Positions 43,493-52,229 are shown, counted from the first letter of the stretch. The stretch: 64,000 nt of DNA from Sporosarcina cyprini (GCF_022048975.1 NZ_JAKMHX010000016.1:165096-229095); one strand, 5' to 3'. The notes: generated from the sequence alone by a model not told the origin. Numbers and translations are program-made.

Positions 43493-45787
43493 ATGACAAC
43501 AATCAGCAGCACAATCGGATACCCCTACATCGGCGAAAACCGTGAATGGAAGCGCGCTCTTGAAGCATTCTGGAGCGAGAAGATCCAAGAGGAGGAACTG
43601 GTACAAACGATGAAGGAACTGCGGCTTTCCTACCTTCAAAAGCAAAAAGAGGCAGGCATTGACGTCATTCCCGTTGGAGATTTCACTTTCTATGACCGCG
43701 TGCTCGATACCGCCGTCATGTTCGGCATGGTGCCGGAGCGATACAACTGGCAAGGCGGCCAGGTACCGCTTACAACCTATTTCTCCATGGCAAGGGGAAA
43801 TAAAGAAGCGGTCGCCTCTGAAATGACGAAATGGTTTGATACAAACTATCACTATATCGTTCCGGAATACGGCCAGCGGAAACTTGCCCTAACTGAGAAT
43901 AAGCCCCTTTCCGCATATCGGGAAGCGAAGGAAGCTCTCGGAATTGAAGGCAAGCCGGTTTTGATTGGCCCTTATACATTTTTAAAACTATCAAAGGGTT
44001 ATGAAGATCACGAGATTCCGGCATTTCTCCTTCAGTTGCTACCGCTGTACGAGCAAATTGTAAAGGAACTTGCTGCAGAAGGCGTGCATTGGGTGCAAAT
44101 TGAAGAACCAATTTTATCTACCAGCATTACTCGCGATGAAATGAAGACAGTGCAAGAAATTTATTCCCAGCTAAAGAAAGCCGTCCCGGAAGTAAAAATC
44201 ATGCTGCAAACGTATTTCGATGCAGTCGAGTGGTATGAGGAGGCAATCACCCTTCCTGTAGAAGGCATCGGTCTCGATTTTGTGCATGGCGGCGAGGCAA
44301 ACTTAAAGAACTTGCGAACGTTTGGTTTTCCAAAGGATAAACATCTGGGAGCCGGCCTTATTGACGGACGCAATATTTGGCGGGCAGATCTTGGGGCGAA
44401 ATTGAATATTGCAGATGAGCTGTTGCACTTCGTATCAGCTGATAAGCTATGCATCCAGCCTTCCTGCAACTTACAGCATGTGCCCGTCTCCCTCAAGTCC
44501 GAAACAAAGCTGGAAGAGGCACTTCGGGGAGCGCTCGCCTTTGCTGACGAGAAACTGTTGGAAATTCAGATAATCACTAAAGGCATCAATGAATCACGTG
44601 CCTCTGTACTCGGCGAAATCGAAGAAAGTGCCGACGCATGCAAACGTCTTGCTGATTTACCCGAGCGGAACCGGGCGGATGTGGATTCGGAAATAGGAGC
44701 GCTTGGCAATGGAGACAGCAGCCGTAATCTTCCTTACGCAGAGCGCAAGATTGCGCAACAAGCCGCTTTCTCGCTGCCCCTTCTGCCAACGACAACAATC
44801 GGCAGCTTCCCGCAGACGCCCGAAGTGCGCAAGACGCGGACCAAGTGGAGAAAAGGCGAGCTGACAGATGTGCAATATGAGGAATTTATTAATGAAAACA
44901 TACGGGAGTGGGTTGGGATCCAGGAAGAGATCGGCCTGGATGTTTTCGTTCACGGCGAGTTCGAACGGACGGATATGGTGGAGTACTTCGGAGAGAAATT
45001 GGACGGATTCGTATTTACCGAAAAGGCATGGGTCGTCTCGTACGGGTCGCGTTGCGTGAAACCTCCGATCATCTATGGCGATGTTGCATTCGTTGAACCG
45101 ATGACCGTCAAGGAATCCGTTTACGCGCAGTCGCTGACGGACAAGCCGATGAAAGGCATGTTGACAGGACCAGTGACCATTCTCAACTGGTCATTTGTCA
45201 GGGATGACGTGAGCTGGGAAACCGTCGCCAACCAGTTGGCTCTTGCAATTCGTAAAGAAGTGGAAGCGCTCGAAGCGGCCGGCATTACGATGATTCAAGT
45301 CGACGAGCCCGCATTGCGAGAAGGCCTGCCGCTAAAGCGCAATGAATGGAACAATTACTTGGATTGGGCTGTTAAAGCATTCCGGATTGCGACTGCGTCA
45401 GTCAAGGAAACAACGCAGATCCACACCCATATGTGCTATTGTGATTTCAATCAATTCATTGACTCCATCAGCGCATTGGATGCGGATGTCATTTCAATTG
45501 AAACATCACGCAGTCATGGCGAACTCGTGCACGCCTTCAATGACTACCATTACGATAAAGGAATCGGGCTCGGCGTCTATGACATCCACAGTCCCCGTGT
45601 CCCATCCGTAGACGAGATGGCCGCCATCATTGAAAAAGGACTTGAGGTGCTGTCCCCTGAACAATTCTGGGTCAACCCGGATTGCGGCCTGAAAACGAGG
45701 AAGCATGCCGAAACCGTCGCTTCGCTGACGAATATGACGGCTGCTGCAAAGCGTGTAAGGGAACAACTCTCTGTAACCCAAAGCTGA
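43493..45787 (+). CDS. metE: Cobalamin-independent methionine synthase MetE
   Basis: This enzyme makes methionine from homocysteine and 5-methyltetrahydropteroyl-triglutamate. It has 764 residues from the ATG at 43493, preferred over a GTG three codons upstream because of spacing from AAGAAAGGG. It has the two-barrel architecture. The zinc ligands are in THMCYCDFN and NPDCGLKTRK of the C-terminal half, and TTTIGSFPQTPEVR and HGEFERTDMVEYFG are signatures. It is controlled by the upstream cobalamin riboswitch. Confidence 0.97.
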   Translation: MTTISSTIGYPYIGENREWKRALEAFWSEKIQEEELVQTMKELRLSYLQKQKEAGIDVIPVGDFTFYDRVLDTAVMFGMVPERYNWQGGQVPLTTYFSMARGNKEAVASEMTKWFDTNYHYIVPEYGQRKLALTENKPLSAYREAKEALGIEGKPVLIGPYTFLKLSKGYEDHEIPAFLLQLLPLYEQIVKELAAEGVHWVQIEEPILSTSITRDEMKTVQEIYSQLKKAVPEVKIMLQTYFDAVEWYEEAITLPVEGIGLDFVHGGEANLKNLRTFGFPKDKHLGAGLIDGRNIWRADLGAKLNIADELLHFVSADKLCIQPSCNLQHVPVSLKSETKLEEALRGALAFADEKLLEIQIITKGINESRASVLGEIEESADACKRLADLPERNRADVDSEIGALGNGDSSRNLPYAERKIAQQAAFSLPLLPTTTIGSFPQTPEVRKTRTKWRKGELTDVQYEEFINENIREWVGIQEEIGLDVFVHGEFERTDMVEYFGEKLDGFVFTEKAWVVSYGSRCVKPPIIYGDVAFVEPMTVKESVYAQSLTDKPMKGMLTGPVTILNWSFVRDDVSWETVANQLALAIRKEVEALEAAGITMIQVDEPALREGLPLKRNEWNNYLDWAVKAFRIATASVKETTQIHTHMCYCDFNQFIDSISALDADVISIETSRSHGELVHAFNDYHYDKGIGLGVYDIHSPRVPSVDEMAAIIEKGLEVLSPEQFWVNPDCGLKTRKHAETVASLTNMTAAAKRVREQLSVTQS

Positions 45788-45800
45788 TGAATTAGGAGAC

Positions 45801-45842
45801 ATCCCCGCTTGGCATGAGACATAGCCCGGCGGGGATCTTTTG
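45801..45842 (+). terminator. Terminator after metE
   Basis: ATCCCCGC and GCGGGGAT form an 8-bp stem around a 20-base loop, followed by CTTTTG. It is 13 bp after the metE stop. Confidence 0.8.
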
Positions 45843-45869
45843 TCGCTGTCTCAAAGCTCTTTGTAATCA

Positions 45870-46030
45870 ATCACCGGGTAAAACTGGGTTATCACCGCTT
45901 TATTTGTGTCTATTACCGGCTAAAACAGTTCTATCACCGGGTAAACCACTTCTATCACCGGCTAAAGTGAATTGATCACCGCTTAACTACAATTTATGTG
46001 CATGCTTTGTCACCACTTAAAAGTACATTA
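45870..46030. repeat. Tandem array, 21-bp ATCACCGG units
   Basis: Six contiguous 21-bp units share ATCACCGGSTAAA followed by about eight variable bases (45870-45995). After a 13-base break a seventh partial unit (TCACCACTTAAAAGTACATT) appears. It lies between the metE terminator and the end of the convergent SRPBCC-PDZ gene. Period and placement match the TTACCACCG arrays near 30.4 and 32.7 kb. No gene is seen here. Confidence 0.85.
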
Positions 46031-46122
46031 TTTCCCCTCTCAAGAGCCAAAACACCACACAGCTGCCCGTTATCCCCACTTCGCAGGATAGGAGCAAATC
46101 CCTGTTCCGATCCATCAACCAA

Positions 46123-46821
46123 TCATTCGACCGTTTGCCCATACGCTACAGTAGATAACTCTACTTCCACTTGTTCCCCTCCGCGAATCATTCGAAGCAA
46201 AATGCGTTCGCCAACTTCCGCTTCAGAGATGGCAATTTCCACCTCATCATAGGTTGCTGTTGCGCTGCCATTGACGTGGATAATGATATCCCCGACTTTA
46301 ACCAATCCGTCCGCCGGTGTATTCGCATGAACTATAACGACTTTGGCCCCCAGCTGATCGCCTGGATTCGTCCGATGTAGCACACCGATCCAGCTTTTCC
46401 AGAAGCGACCGCGCAAGTCTGCGTCTTCCTCATAGACACTCTTCAAGTTCCGCATGAATTGATACGTACCAAATGCCATATTGTCGGCTTCCATCATCTC
46501 AATATCTCCACACCAAGAGCCGATATACTCGATGCCTACGAGAGAGCCCCCTTCTTGTGGCATGATCGTCCATATCGTCACATGACCCTCTGCATCCTCC
46601 AGCACGATTTTTTCAAATTCCACAAGCTCCTTGATGGTGCCGACATAACTGACACCCCACCCATAATCAAGGCTCATCGTGCCACCTACGCGGACATCGA
46701 GCTCGCATTCCCGGGTCTCCCAGCGATTCCGCTCTTCTGGAACAGTCAATGCTTTCCATACCTTGTCAGGCGATGCCTTGACAAAAATCTCCCGTTTCAC
46801 CGATTCAATTGTCTTCTCCAT
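46123..46821 (-). CDS. SRPBCC (AHSA1-like) domain fused to a PDZ domain
   Basis: This 232-residue protein (start at 46821, with GGAGGGGGAGC upstream) has two parts. Residues 1-145 form an SRPBCC/AHSA1 ligand-binding domain (REIFVKASPDKVWKALTVPE, DVRVGGTMSLDYGWG). Residues 150-232 form a PDZ domain (LGAKVVIVHANTPADGLVKVGDIIIHVNG). No protease or membrane domain is present. The gene overlaps the upstream ArsR regulator by 17 bp, an arrangement common for ArsR-SRPBCC pairs, but the PDZ fusion is uncommon. Confidence 0.87.
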   Translation of the reverse strand: MEKTIESVKREIFVKASPDKVWKALTVPEERNRWETRECELDVRVGGTMSLDYGWGVSYVGTIKELVEFEKIVLEDAEGHVTIWTIMPQEGGSLVGIEYIGSWCGDIEMMEADNMAFGTYQFMRNLKSVYEEDADLRGRFWKSWIGVLHRTNPGDQLGAKVVIVHANTPADGLVKVGDIIIHVNGSATATYDEVEIAISEAEVGERILLRMIRGGEQVEVELSTVAYGQTVE

Positions 46822-47128
46822 CTTGCTCCCCCTCCACATACGCTTTTAATTTCAATAATTTGTCTTCCAACAGACTTCCGATTTCCAGCTGAAGCTTTTG
46901 GTAGCCATCTGAAAGGACTTCCTCATTCAGCCGATACACCCGAAACCGTCCTTCCTTCCGCTCGCTCACTACATTTTCTTCTAGCAAGATTGCGATATGC
47001 TTCTTCACAGCAGGTTGGGAAATGGTAAATTGGTCGACTAGCTCCGACTGCGTATATTCATGGCGAGACAACAATGATAGTATTTTCCTGCGGGTTGGGT
47101 CTGCGATTGCCCGATAAATATCCGTCAT
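46805..47128 (-). CDS. ArsR-family transcriptional regulator
   Basis: This winged-helix repressor has 107 residues from the ATG at 47128, chosen because GGAGGC is upstream and the family motif MTDIYRAIADPTRRKILSLL then starts the protein. The recognition region is YTQSELVDQFTISQPAVKKHIAIL. No metal-binding cysteines of the ArsR/SmtB type are seen, so it belongs to the SRPBCC-linked subgroup. It probably regulates its own operon with the SRPBCC-PDZ gene. Confidence 0.92.
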   Translation of the reverse strand: MTDIYRAIADPTRRKILSLLSRHEYTQSELVDQFTISQPAVKKHIAILLEENVVSERKEGRFRVYRLNEEVLSDGYQKLQLEIGSLLEDKLLKLKAYVEGEQDGEDN

Positions 47129-47212
47129 ATCAAAGCCTCCAATATATAACCTTTTGGTTATATATAAAATATAGCAAGCTAACTGATAACTAGTCAAGTA
47201 AAATTCTAACTA

Positions 47213-47506
47213 TTAGGATGATTGATTAAAAATCCCCTCAAGCGGCTCCCACGGATAAATGGCCGCTTCAAATTTCTTTTCAATTACAGCAGGATCATTG
47301 TCTGCAAAATCCTGTGCTTCAGCCATATTATCTACTTCCAGTATAATTAATCCGCCTGTATGATCCATAAACGGACCGCCAGCAATCAAAATCCCTTTCG
47401 CCAATGCTTCCCTCACATATTCACGATGGGGAACAAGGCCCTGTTTCCAATGCGGCTGTCCCTGCTCCCATGCCGATCCTGTTGTAAAATGAATGACAAA
47501 TTTCAT
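47213..47506 (-). CDS. YciI-like protein
   Basis: This small dimeric alpha-beta protein (97 residues from the ATG at 47506, with AAAGGGG 8 bases upstream) has the ferredoxin-like YciI/YCII fold. The conserved His-Asp pair is in VPHREYVREALAKG and GPFMDHTGGLIILEVDN, and NDPAV follows. The biochemical role of the family is unsettled. It lies between the ArsR operon and the XRE-TPR regulator gene, on the same strand as both. Confidence 0.88.
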   Translation of the reverse strand: MKFVIHFTTGSAWEQGQPHWKQGLVPHREYVREALAKGILIAGGPFMDHTGGLIILEVDNMAEAQDFADNDPAVIEKKFEAAIYPWEPLEGIFNQSS

Positions 47507-47523
47507 TCCATACACCCCTTTGG

Positions 47524-48825
47524 TTAGTTGGTAACCTTCATCAGCACTTCCTTTGCAAAATGATAGAAAGAAGAATATGGCATATGGTGCAACTGATCGA
47601 CCGTCGATCTGGCCAGCTCCACCGCTTTGTCTTTATTCCCCAGATGATCATGACAAAGCGCTTCATAGCTATTGGATAAGATACGAATCGCGAAATCGAG
47701 CGGGTTTAACTGCACCTGCTCATTAATCGTAATTTGATTGTCCGTGAACAGCTGCAGAGCTTCTTCATACCGTTCCAACTGAGTCAGTGCCCTAGCTTGT
47801 AAATTCTTCACAGCGAAGAGATATTCCTTCTTCACCTCTCCTGGCATGTGGCTCGAAGCTTCCGTCTTGGCCACAAGCTGTTCCGCTATGGAAATCGCCT
47901 TTTCATATTGCCTCTCAAAAAATTCTTCCAGAAAAATTGAAGTCAGTTCATGTTCAAACTGTAAACTGATATTCTTGACCGCCTGGACAAACAGACGGCA
48001 GTCTTCCACATACTCCCGAGCGGCTTCCATTTTCTGTTCATCATAGTAAAGCCACGCTTTCGCATTAAGCACATTGTAATAAAGATCAAGCACCAGATGG
48101 TCGCGGGTAAATTGGATTGCATCATCCAACTGCTTATGTGCTTCCTCGTTCCGTCCCAAGGCGACGAAGGCAAAAGCTTTCTGCGAAATCAATTGGATAT
48201 AAAGGGACTTCGTTTCGACGCTGTCCATGACCGTTAACTGCTCGAGCGCTCGGTCGATAATCTGGATCGCCTCTTGATAACGAGCCTGATCAAATTCAAT
48301 ATCCGCTAAAAAGGCATAGCACCTAACCGCTCGCCACTCCATTTCCAACTCCCCGTACACCTCTATCGCCTTCATCAAATACGGTTCCCAGTTGTTATGT
48401 TCCTGCTGGTTATATTGTTCGATCGCAAGTACGTAGAGATAGTACAAGCCCCTCGCATACATCTCATTCATTCTGGCAGCTTCATAGCCTGAAGAATGGT
48501 TGTCTACAACCGGCTTCATCAATTCAAGCGCCTTGGGCAAGCCTTCCCATCCCGGTTGATAATACAACGCAAGTGCATCATGAAGCACCTGTCTCATTTT
48601 ACTCCGCGGGACTTCCTCCACCAGCTCTGAAATCTCTACTCCCAGTTGCCGGGCAATATGCTGCAACCGCTCGATGGACGGCTGCGTTTTCCCATTTTCA
48701 ATTAAACTAATCATGCCACGGGAGACATGCTCATTTGCCACATCTGAGATGGTCATCTTTTTTTCGGTTCGGATCCTTTTGATATTTTCTCCGACATGTG
48801 TCAACACGCTCTCCTCCTCGTCCAA
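47524..48825 (-). CDS. XRE-family regulator with TPR repeats
   Basis: This regulator of 433 residues has an N-terminal helix-turn-helix (about 12-66, TISDVANEHVSRGMISLIEN and PSIERLQHIARQLGVEISEL). The rest is a helical array of tetratricopeptide-like repeats (for example YQEAIQIIDRALEQL and YEEALQLFTDN), as in peptide-sensing regulators of the PlcR/Rap/Rgg type. It is divergent from an MFS exporter, and two matching palindromes lie between them. I infer it controls that exporter and perhaps itself. No small signal-peptide gene was found beside it. Confidence 0.9.
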   Translation of the reverse strand: MDEEESVLTHVGENIKRIRTEKKMTISDVANEHVSRGMISLIENGKTQPSIERLQHIARQLGVEISELVEEVPRSKMRQVLHDALALYYQPGWEGLPKALELMKPVVDNHSSGYEAARMNEMYARGLYYLYVLAIEQYNQQEHNNWEPYLMKAIEVYGELEMEWRAVRCYAFLADIEFDQARYQEAIQIIDRALEQLTVMDSVETKSLYIQLISQKAFAFVALGRNEEAHKQLDDAIQFTRDHLVLDLYYNVLNAKAWLYYDEQKMEAAREYVEDCRLFVQAVKNISLQFEHELTSIFLEEFFERQYEKAISIAEQLVAKTEASSHMPGEVKKEYLFAVKNLQARALTQLERYEEALQLFTDNQITINEQVQLNPLDFAIRILSNSYEALCHDHLGNKDKAVELARSTVDQLHHMPYSSFYHFAKEVLMKVTN

Positions 48826-48869
48826 TCTACTGTTATTGCCAGTATATCATGTTTAGCAAATAAAATATT

Positions 48870-48928
48870 TTTGTTTAATATATTGAACTTTTATTCTCCA
48901 TTATGTTATGTTCAATATATTAAACAAA
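48870..48928. promoter_or_regulatory. Twin palindromic operators and promoter in the divergent XRE-TPR/MFS gap
   Basis: TTTGTTTAATATATTGAAC (48870-48888) recurs as its exact reverse complement GTTCAATATATTAAACAAA (48910-48928). Each contains the near-palindrome GTTYAATATATTRAAC. The centres are 40 bp apart, about four helical turns, so dimers could bind on one face. TTGAAC (48883-48888) and TTATGT (48906-48911), 17 bp apart, form a plausible promoter for the MFS gene that overlaps both sites. Confidence 0.85.
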
Positions 48929-48943
48929 GAGAGGCTGAGAGAT

Positions 48944-50176
48944 TTGATTAAACGAAACATGTCACTTATTGTGACCAATCAGTTTTTAACGGCACTGGCG
49001 GACAGCATTTTCATTATCTCCATCATGTGGTATATATATGAAATTACGCAATCACCGCTTTCATCCGCACTTTTTATGGTAGTCAACTCACTCACCAGCA
49101 TAGTGATCGCTCCTTTTATTGGCGTACTCGTTGATCGAAGGGAACCGAAAACCTCCATGCAGATTGGATATATCGTGATGGTGTCGATTGGAGTGGCTCT
49201 CGCCTTGCTCTATCTGTTCTGGCTTGATGGCATCGCCTTTTCCATCTATGTCATGCTGATTGTCCACAATACTTGCATGTTTTTCATCGGACCTGCGAAA
49301 AACAAGCTACTGCCCCGCATCGTCGGCGTTCAACGGATTGTGAAAGTAAATGGATACATTTCCTCCACAAGTCAGACGGCTGATTTGATCGGGCAAGGAA
49401 TCAGTGGATTCCTCATCGCATTGATCGGATTTGTCGGCGTCATGCTGTTTCATTCGGGTGTGTATATTATCGCTAGTATCCTTCTTATTTTTGTGATTAA
49501 CATTTCCTTGCCGAAAGAGGAAGAAGAGGATATAGAGGGGGATGCAGAGACCCCAAAAACGAAATCCATGCTCCTGGAGTTGAAAGAGGGCTGGTCCATT
49601 CTGAAGGGCAACAAGCCTATATTAAAGCTGACGTTGCTTGCTTCCCTGATGAATGCGACAACGATAGCGGGATCTTTAGTGGTAGTACTTGTATCAGACT
49701 ACTACGGCGGCACAGCAATCGAATTTGGTTTATTTGGCGCATTTGCAGCGGTTGGCGGTATCTTAATCGGTCTTGTCGCAAATAAAGTGTCGTCATTTGC
49801 AAAGCCTGGTACGGTTATGTTCTTGATGCTGTCAATTGCCGGATTCGCCTTTCTAGGCATGGGCATCACGAAAGCGTTGTACATGGGCATTCTCTTATAT
49901 GTCATCATGAGTATGCTCATGACCATCTACGGCATCCTATATAGCGCTTTGCTCATCGTCCTCGTCGAAGACAAGTTTCGCGGGCGTGTCTTTACCCTAA
50001 ACGGCGCGATTTCCTCTCTACTCATGCCTGCGTTCGCCATTGCGGGCGGCATCATTGCAGAACAAGGTTTTCCGGTGAATCAATTATTTATTGGAGCGGG
50101 AGCTTGGGTTGTCCTGTTGTCGCTATTTTTACTGTTTGACAAAGATATCCGATCGATTGAAAAGGTAGGTAATTAA
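48944..50176 (+). CDS. MFS transporter
   Basis: This major-facilitator exporter has twelve predicted helices. The frame extends back to an ATG at 48908, but that ATG lies within the operator/-10 region. I prefer TTG at 48944, placed 9 bases after AGAGAGG, giving 410 residues starting LIKRNMSLIVTNQFLTALAD. The loop VDRREPKTSMQ after helix 2 matches the MFS signature of MFS_3/MdtG-like drug exporters. It is probably repressed or activated by the divergent XRE-TPR protein. Confidence 0.88.
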   Translation: MIKRNMSLIVTNQFLTALADSIFIISIMWYIYEITQSPLSSALFMVVNSLTSIVIAPFIGVLVDRREPKTSMQIGYIVMVSIGVALALLYLFWLDGIAFSIYVMLIVHNTCMFFIGPAKNKLLPRIVGVQRIVKVNGYISSTSQTADLIGQGISGFLIALIGFVGVMLFHSGVYIIASILLIFVINISLPKEEEEDIEGDAETPKTKSMLLELKEGWSILKGNKPILKLTLLASLMNATTIAGSLVVVLVSDYYGGTAIEFGLFGAFAAVGGILIGLVANKVSSFAKPGTVMFLMLSIAGFAFLGMGITKALYMGILLYVIMSMLMTIYGILYSALLIVLVEDKFRGRVFTLNGAISSLLMPAFAIAGGIIAEQGFPVNQLFIGAGAWVVLLSLFLLFDKDIRSIEKVGN

Positions 50177-50354
50177 ATCAGATGCCTAAACTCTAAATCA
50201 AGTCTTACTTTAAAAGTTCTAGCTTTAAAGTTATTGTTAGGAAAGTCTCAAAATTATAGTTGTATTTAAATGTACGAAACGTCCATGTCTCTTTTGTGGG
50301 TCTGTAATATTTTTTGACCAATCTAGGGCCTTTAATAAGTAAGTTGAATATAAT

Positions 50355-50394
50355 AAAGTGCAGACAAAGTTAAACGTAACTTTGTCTACACTTT
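50355..50394. terminator. Bidirectional terminator between the MFS gene and the spore-surface cluster
   Basis: AAAGTGCAGACAAAGTTA and TAACTTTGTCTACACTTT form an 18-bp stem with one mismatch around an AACG loop. The 242-bp gap between the genes holds nothing else I can identify. Confidence 0.75.
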
Positions 50395-50418
50395 ACTGGT
50401 CTTATTGCAATTCACTAA

Positions 50419-50988
50419 TTAAGGTGTAATGTATGAAATCGTTACAGCTACACCTTCCTGCAATGCTCCGCCACCTGCAGTTGTTACACGGACTGATAAT
50501 AAGTCGCATCCATTAACTGGATAATTAGCAGTAGTCGTCGCACAACAATTTGGCGTTGTGGCATTGTTTGGTCCAGTTACAGTGGCTGTAATACCTGTAT
50601 CTATAATTGTCCCAAATCCACACGTTTTACTTAATACAATATCTGCAGTGGCAGACTGCCCAGCGGTTAACGTATTATCCCTTATGTTGAAAACCATGCC
50701 CGTAATGATCGCATTTTGCGGAATAACTACCGTATTCCTCGCAAAGTTGTTAGAAGAACTTCCTACTCCAACATATTCCGTAGCCGCTGCTACTGTACTG
50801 GCCGCCAAATAAATCTGCGATTCACCACCGCCAACTACTGGAGGTGGTGGCACCACACCATTAGGAAACTCCGCACAAGGTATCGTTACCCGAAAATAGC
50901 ACTGACTTTCCGGACAGATACACTGGTGGTGGCAATTATGATTTGGCAAAGATCCGCCTCTTGATGCTTGGCAATTTCTACAACTCAT
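50419..50988 (-). CDS. Putative spore-surface protein (BclB C-terminal-like domain)
   Basis: This 189-residue protein has a Cys/His-rich start (MSCRNCQASRGGSLPNHNCH, nine cysteines in the first 50 residues or so), a short proline/glycine linker (PPPPVVGGG) and a beta-rich domain rich in Ala, Thr and Val (AASTVAAATEYVGVGSSSN, ITGMVFNIRDN). That domain resembles the C-terminal domain of exosporium glycoprotein BclB, but without a collagen-like repeat. It probably sits on the mature spore. It is the last of several single-gene units on the minus strand. Confidence 0.7.
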   Translation of the reverse strand: MSCRNCQASRGGSLPNHNCHHQCICPESQCYFRVTIPCAEFPNGVVPPPPVVGGGESQIYLAASTVAAATEYVGVGSSSNNFARNTVVIPQNAIITGMVFNIRDNTLTAGQSATADIVLSKTCGFGTIIDTGITATVTGPNNATTPNCCATTTANYPVNGCDLLSVRVTTAGGGALQEGVAVTISYITP

Positions 50989-51130
50989 TTTCTTTCATCC
51001 CTCCTTTGCTTTGTTACTAATCTATTCGAACTTTAAGTAAGGGGTTGGACAAATATACTTAAGCAAGACAAAGAAATTTTTCTGTTCGTTTACAAGAACT
51101 TTTTTCGTTAAATAAGGATCACTTAAGATA

Positions 51131-51334
51131 TTAATAACAACCATTCCGCCGGGATTGGCTACAATTTAACAGCGCAGCTACTTCTCCACAATCTTGTGTT
51201 GGTGTAAGGTAAGCAAGGTCCACCCCTTTAAAACGACCAATTATCCGAAAATCATTGCCAGTTGGATAATAGAGCTGTTGATTTTCTGAATCGACAACTC
51301 TTCCACCACATCCTCCATTTTTTCCACAAACCAT
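51131..51334 (-). CDS. Small Cys/Gly-rich protein, probably spore-associated
   Basis: This 67-residue protein starts MVCGKNGGCGGRVVDSENQQ and ends with LNCSQSRRNGCY. A strong ribosome site (GGAGGTGG) lies 5 bases before the ATG, so I consider it real. I do not recognise the family. Location between two BclB-like genes and the terminal cysteines suggest a crosslinked spore-coat or exosporium component (inference). Confidence 0.65.
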   Translation of the reverse strand: MVCGKNGGCGGRVVDSENQQLYYPTGNDFRIIGRFKGVDLAYLTPTQDCGEVAALLNCSQSRRNGCY

Positions 51335-51416
51335 ATTACCACCTCCTCTCTTGTATACTATTCAGAGTATAAAAAGATGGACGGGCAATCCTATCTATAT
51401 ATGGGTTGGATCAGAC

Positions 51417-51450
51417 AAAAAAAATGCACCACCGGATAACCAGTGGGCAT
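51417..51450 (-). terminator. Terminator after the 51474 gene
   Basis: TGCCCACTGG pairs with CCGGTGGTGCA around TTAT, followed on the minus strand by eight T. Confidence 0.82.
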
Positions 51451-51473
51451 TAAGGTTTTCAATTAGATTAAAT

Positions 51474-52112
51474 TTATTCAATTGCCATACCAGCGCTTCC
51501 TGAACCACTAAATGCTGTAGCAAGGGTTGTCCCTGATAATGAGTAAACAAGGAGTAAACGATCTCCAGCTGCTACTGGGAAATCCGCAGTAACACTTCCA
51601 CTTAGAAGTGTTCCGACAGCAATTAGACCCGGTACTGTCGGCGCAAGGTTAACTCTGACACCAGTTGGGCTGAAAACAGTACTTCCCTCAGGAGCACGGT
51701 ATACCTCTGCAACAACCGCATTATTTGCTCCAAGAGTTACAGCTGCCAATACTGTAAAAGTTGCAAACAAAGATGTAATCGCACCAGCTCTTGGCACTAC
51801 AAATGCTTCATTGTTCAAGGCAGCAATCGTAGTAGATAAATTAATTGTTCCATTTGCAAGGAGAACACCCGGGAATGCCGTTCCAAAACCTACTAAGAAA
51901 GGAACCGATGCAAGCGCTCCGCCTACTGTCTCAACCAAAGCGAGTGGCACAGCCCCTGAAGCGTAAGGAATAATCGCGCCTCGTCCTCCGCCATCAACTG
52001 GTAAAATGCAATTTTGGTCAATTGCACGAATAGGTCCTAATTGATGACATCTATTTTCGGCTGCATTCATTAGATCGCGATCTCCGCAGCATCCATTTTG
52101 ATAACAAGCCAT
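51474..52112 (-). CDS. Exosporium BclB-related protein
   Basis: This protein has 212 residues from the ATG at 52112, preferred to a frame starting at 52172 because GGAGGTG is located just upstream and the protein then opens MACYQNGCCGDRDLMN. The Cys-rich head (to about 50) is followed by a beta-rich domain with ITSLFATFTVLAAVTLGANN, VFSPTGVRVNLAP and GDRLLLVYSLSGTT, which closely follows the BclB C-terminal pattern. No collagen-like repeat is present. It probably forms part of the spore outer layer. Confidence 0.8.
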   Translation of the reverse strand: MACYQNGCCGDRDLMNAAENRCHQLGPIRAIDQNCILPVDGGGRGAIIPYASGAVPLALVETVGGALASVPFLVGFGTAFPGVLLANGTINLSTTIAALNNEAFVVPRAGAITSLFATFTVLAAVTLGANNAVVAEVYRAPEGSTVFSPTGVRVNLAPTVPGLIAVGTLLSGSVTADFPVAAGDRLLLVYSLSGTTLATAFSGSGSAGMAIE

Positions 52113-52187
52113 TGTAAGTAACACCTCCTTTCTCCGATATTTTATTCCTCTATTCTTCAAGCGGACGGGCATTGAACTTCCCCTATC

Positions 52188-52224
52188 AAAAAAAAAAACA
52201 GCCTTCCAACAAATCCGGAAGGCT
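52188..52224 (-). terminator. Terminator after the coiled-coil gene
   Basis: AGCCTTCC and GGAAGGCT form an 8-bp stem with a 9-base loop, followed on the minus strand by a long T run. Confidence 0.88.
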
Positions 52225-52229
52225 ATTAA

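Noticed and set aside
43349..43852. A 167-codon minus-strand frame over the riboswitch terminator and metE start
   Set aside because: It is antisense to a well-supported riboswitch and metE, and resembles no known protein.
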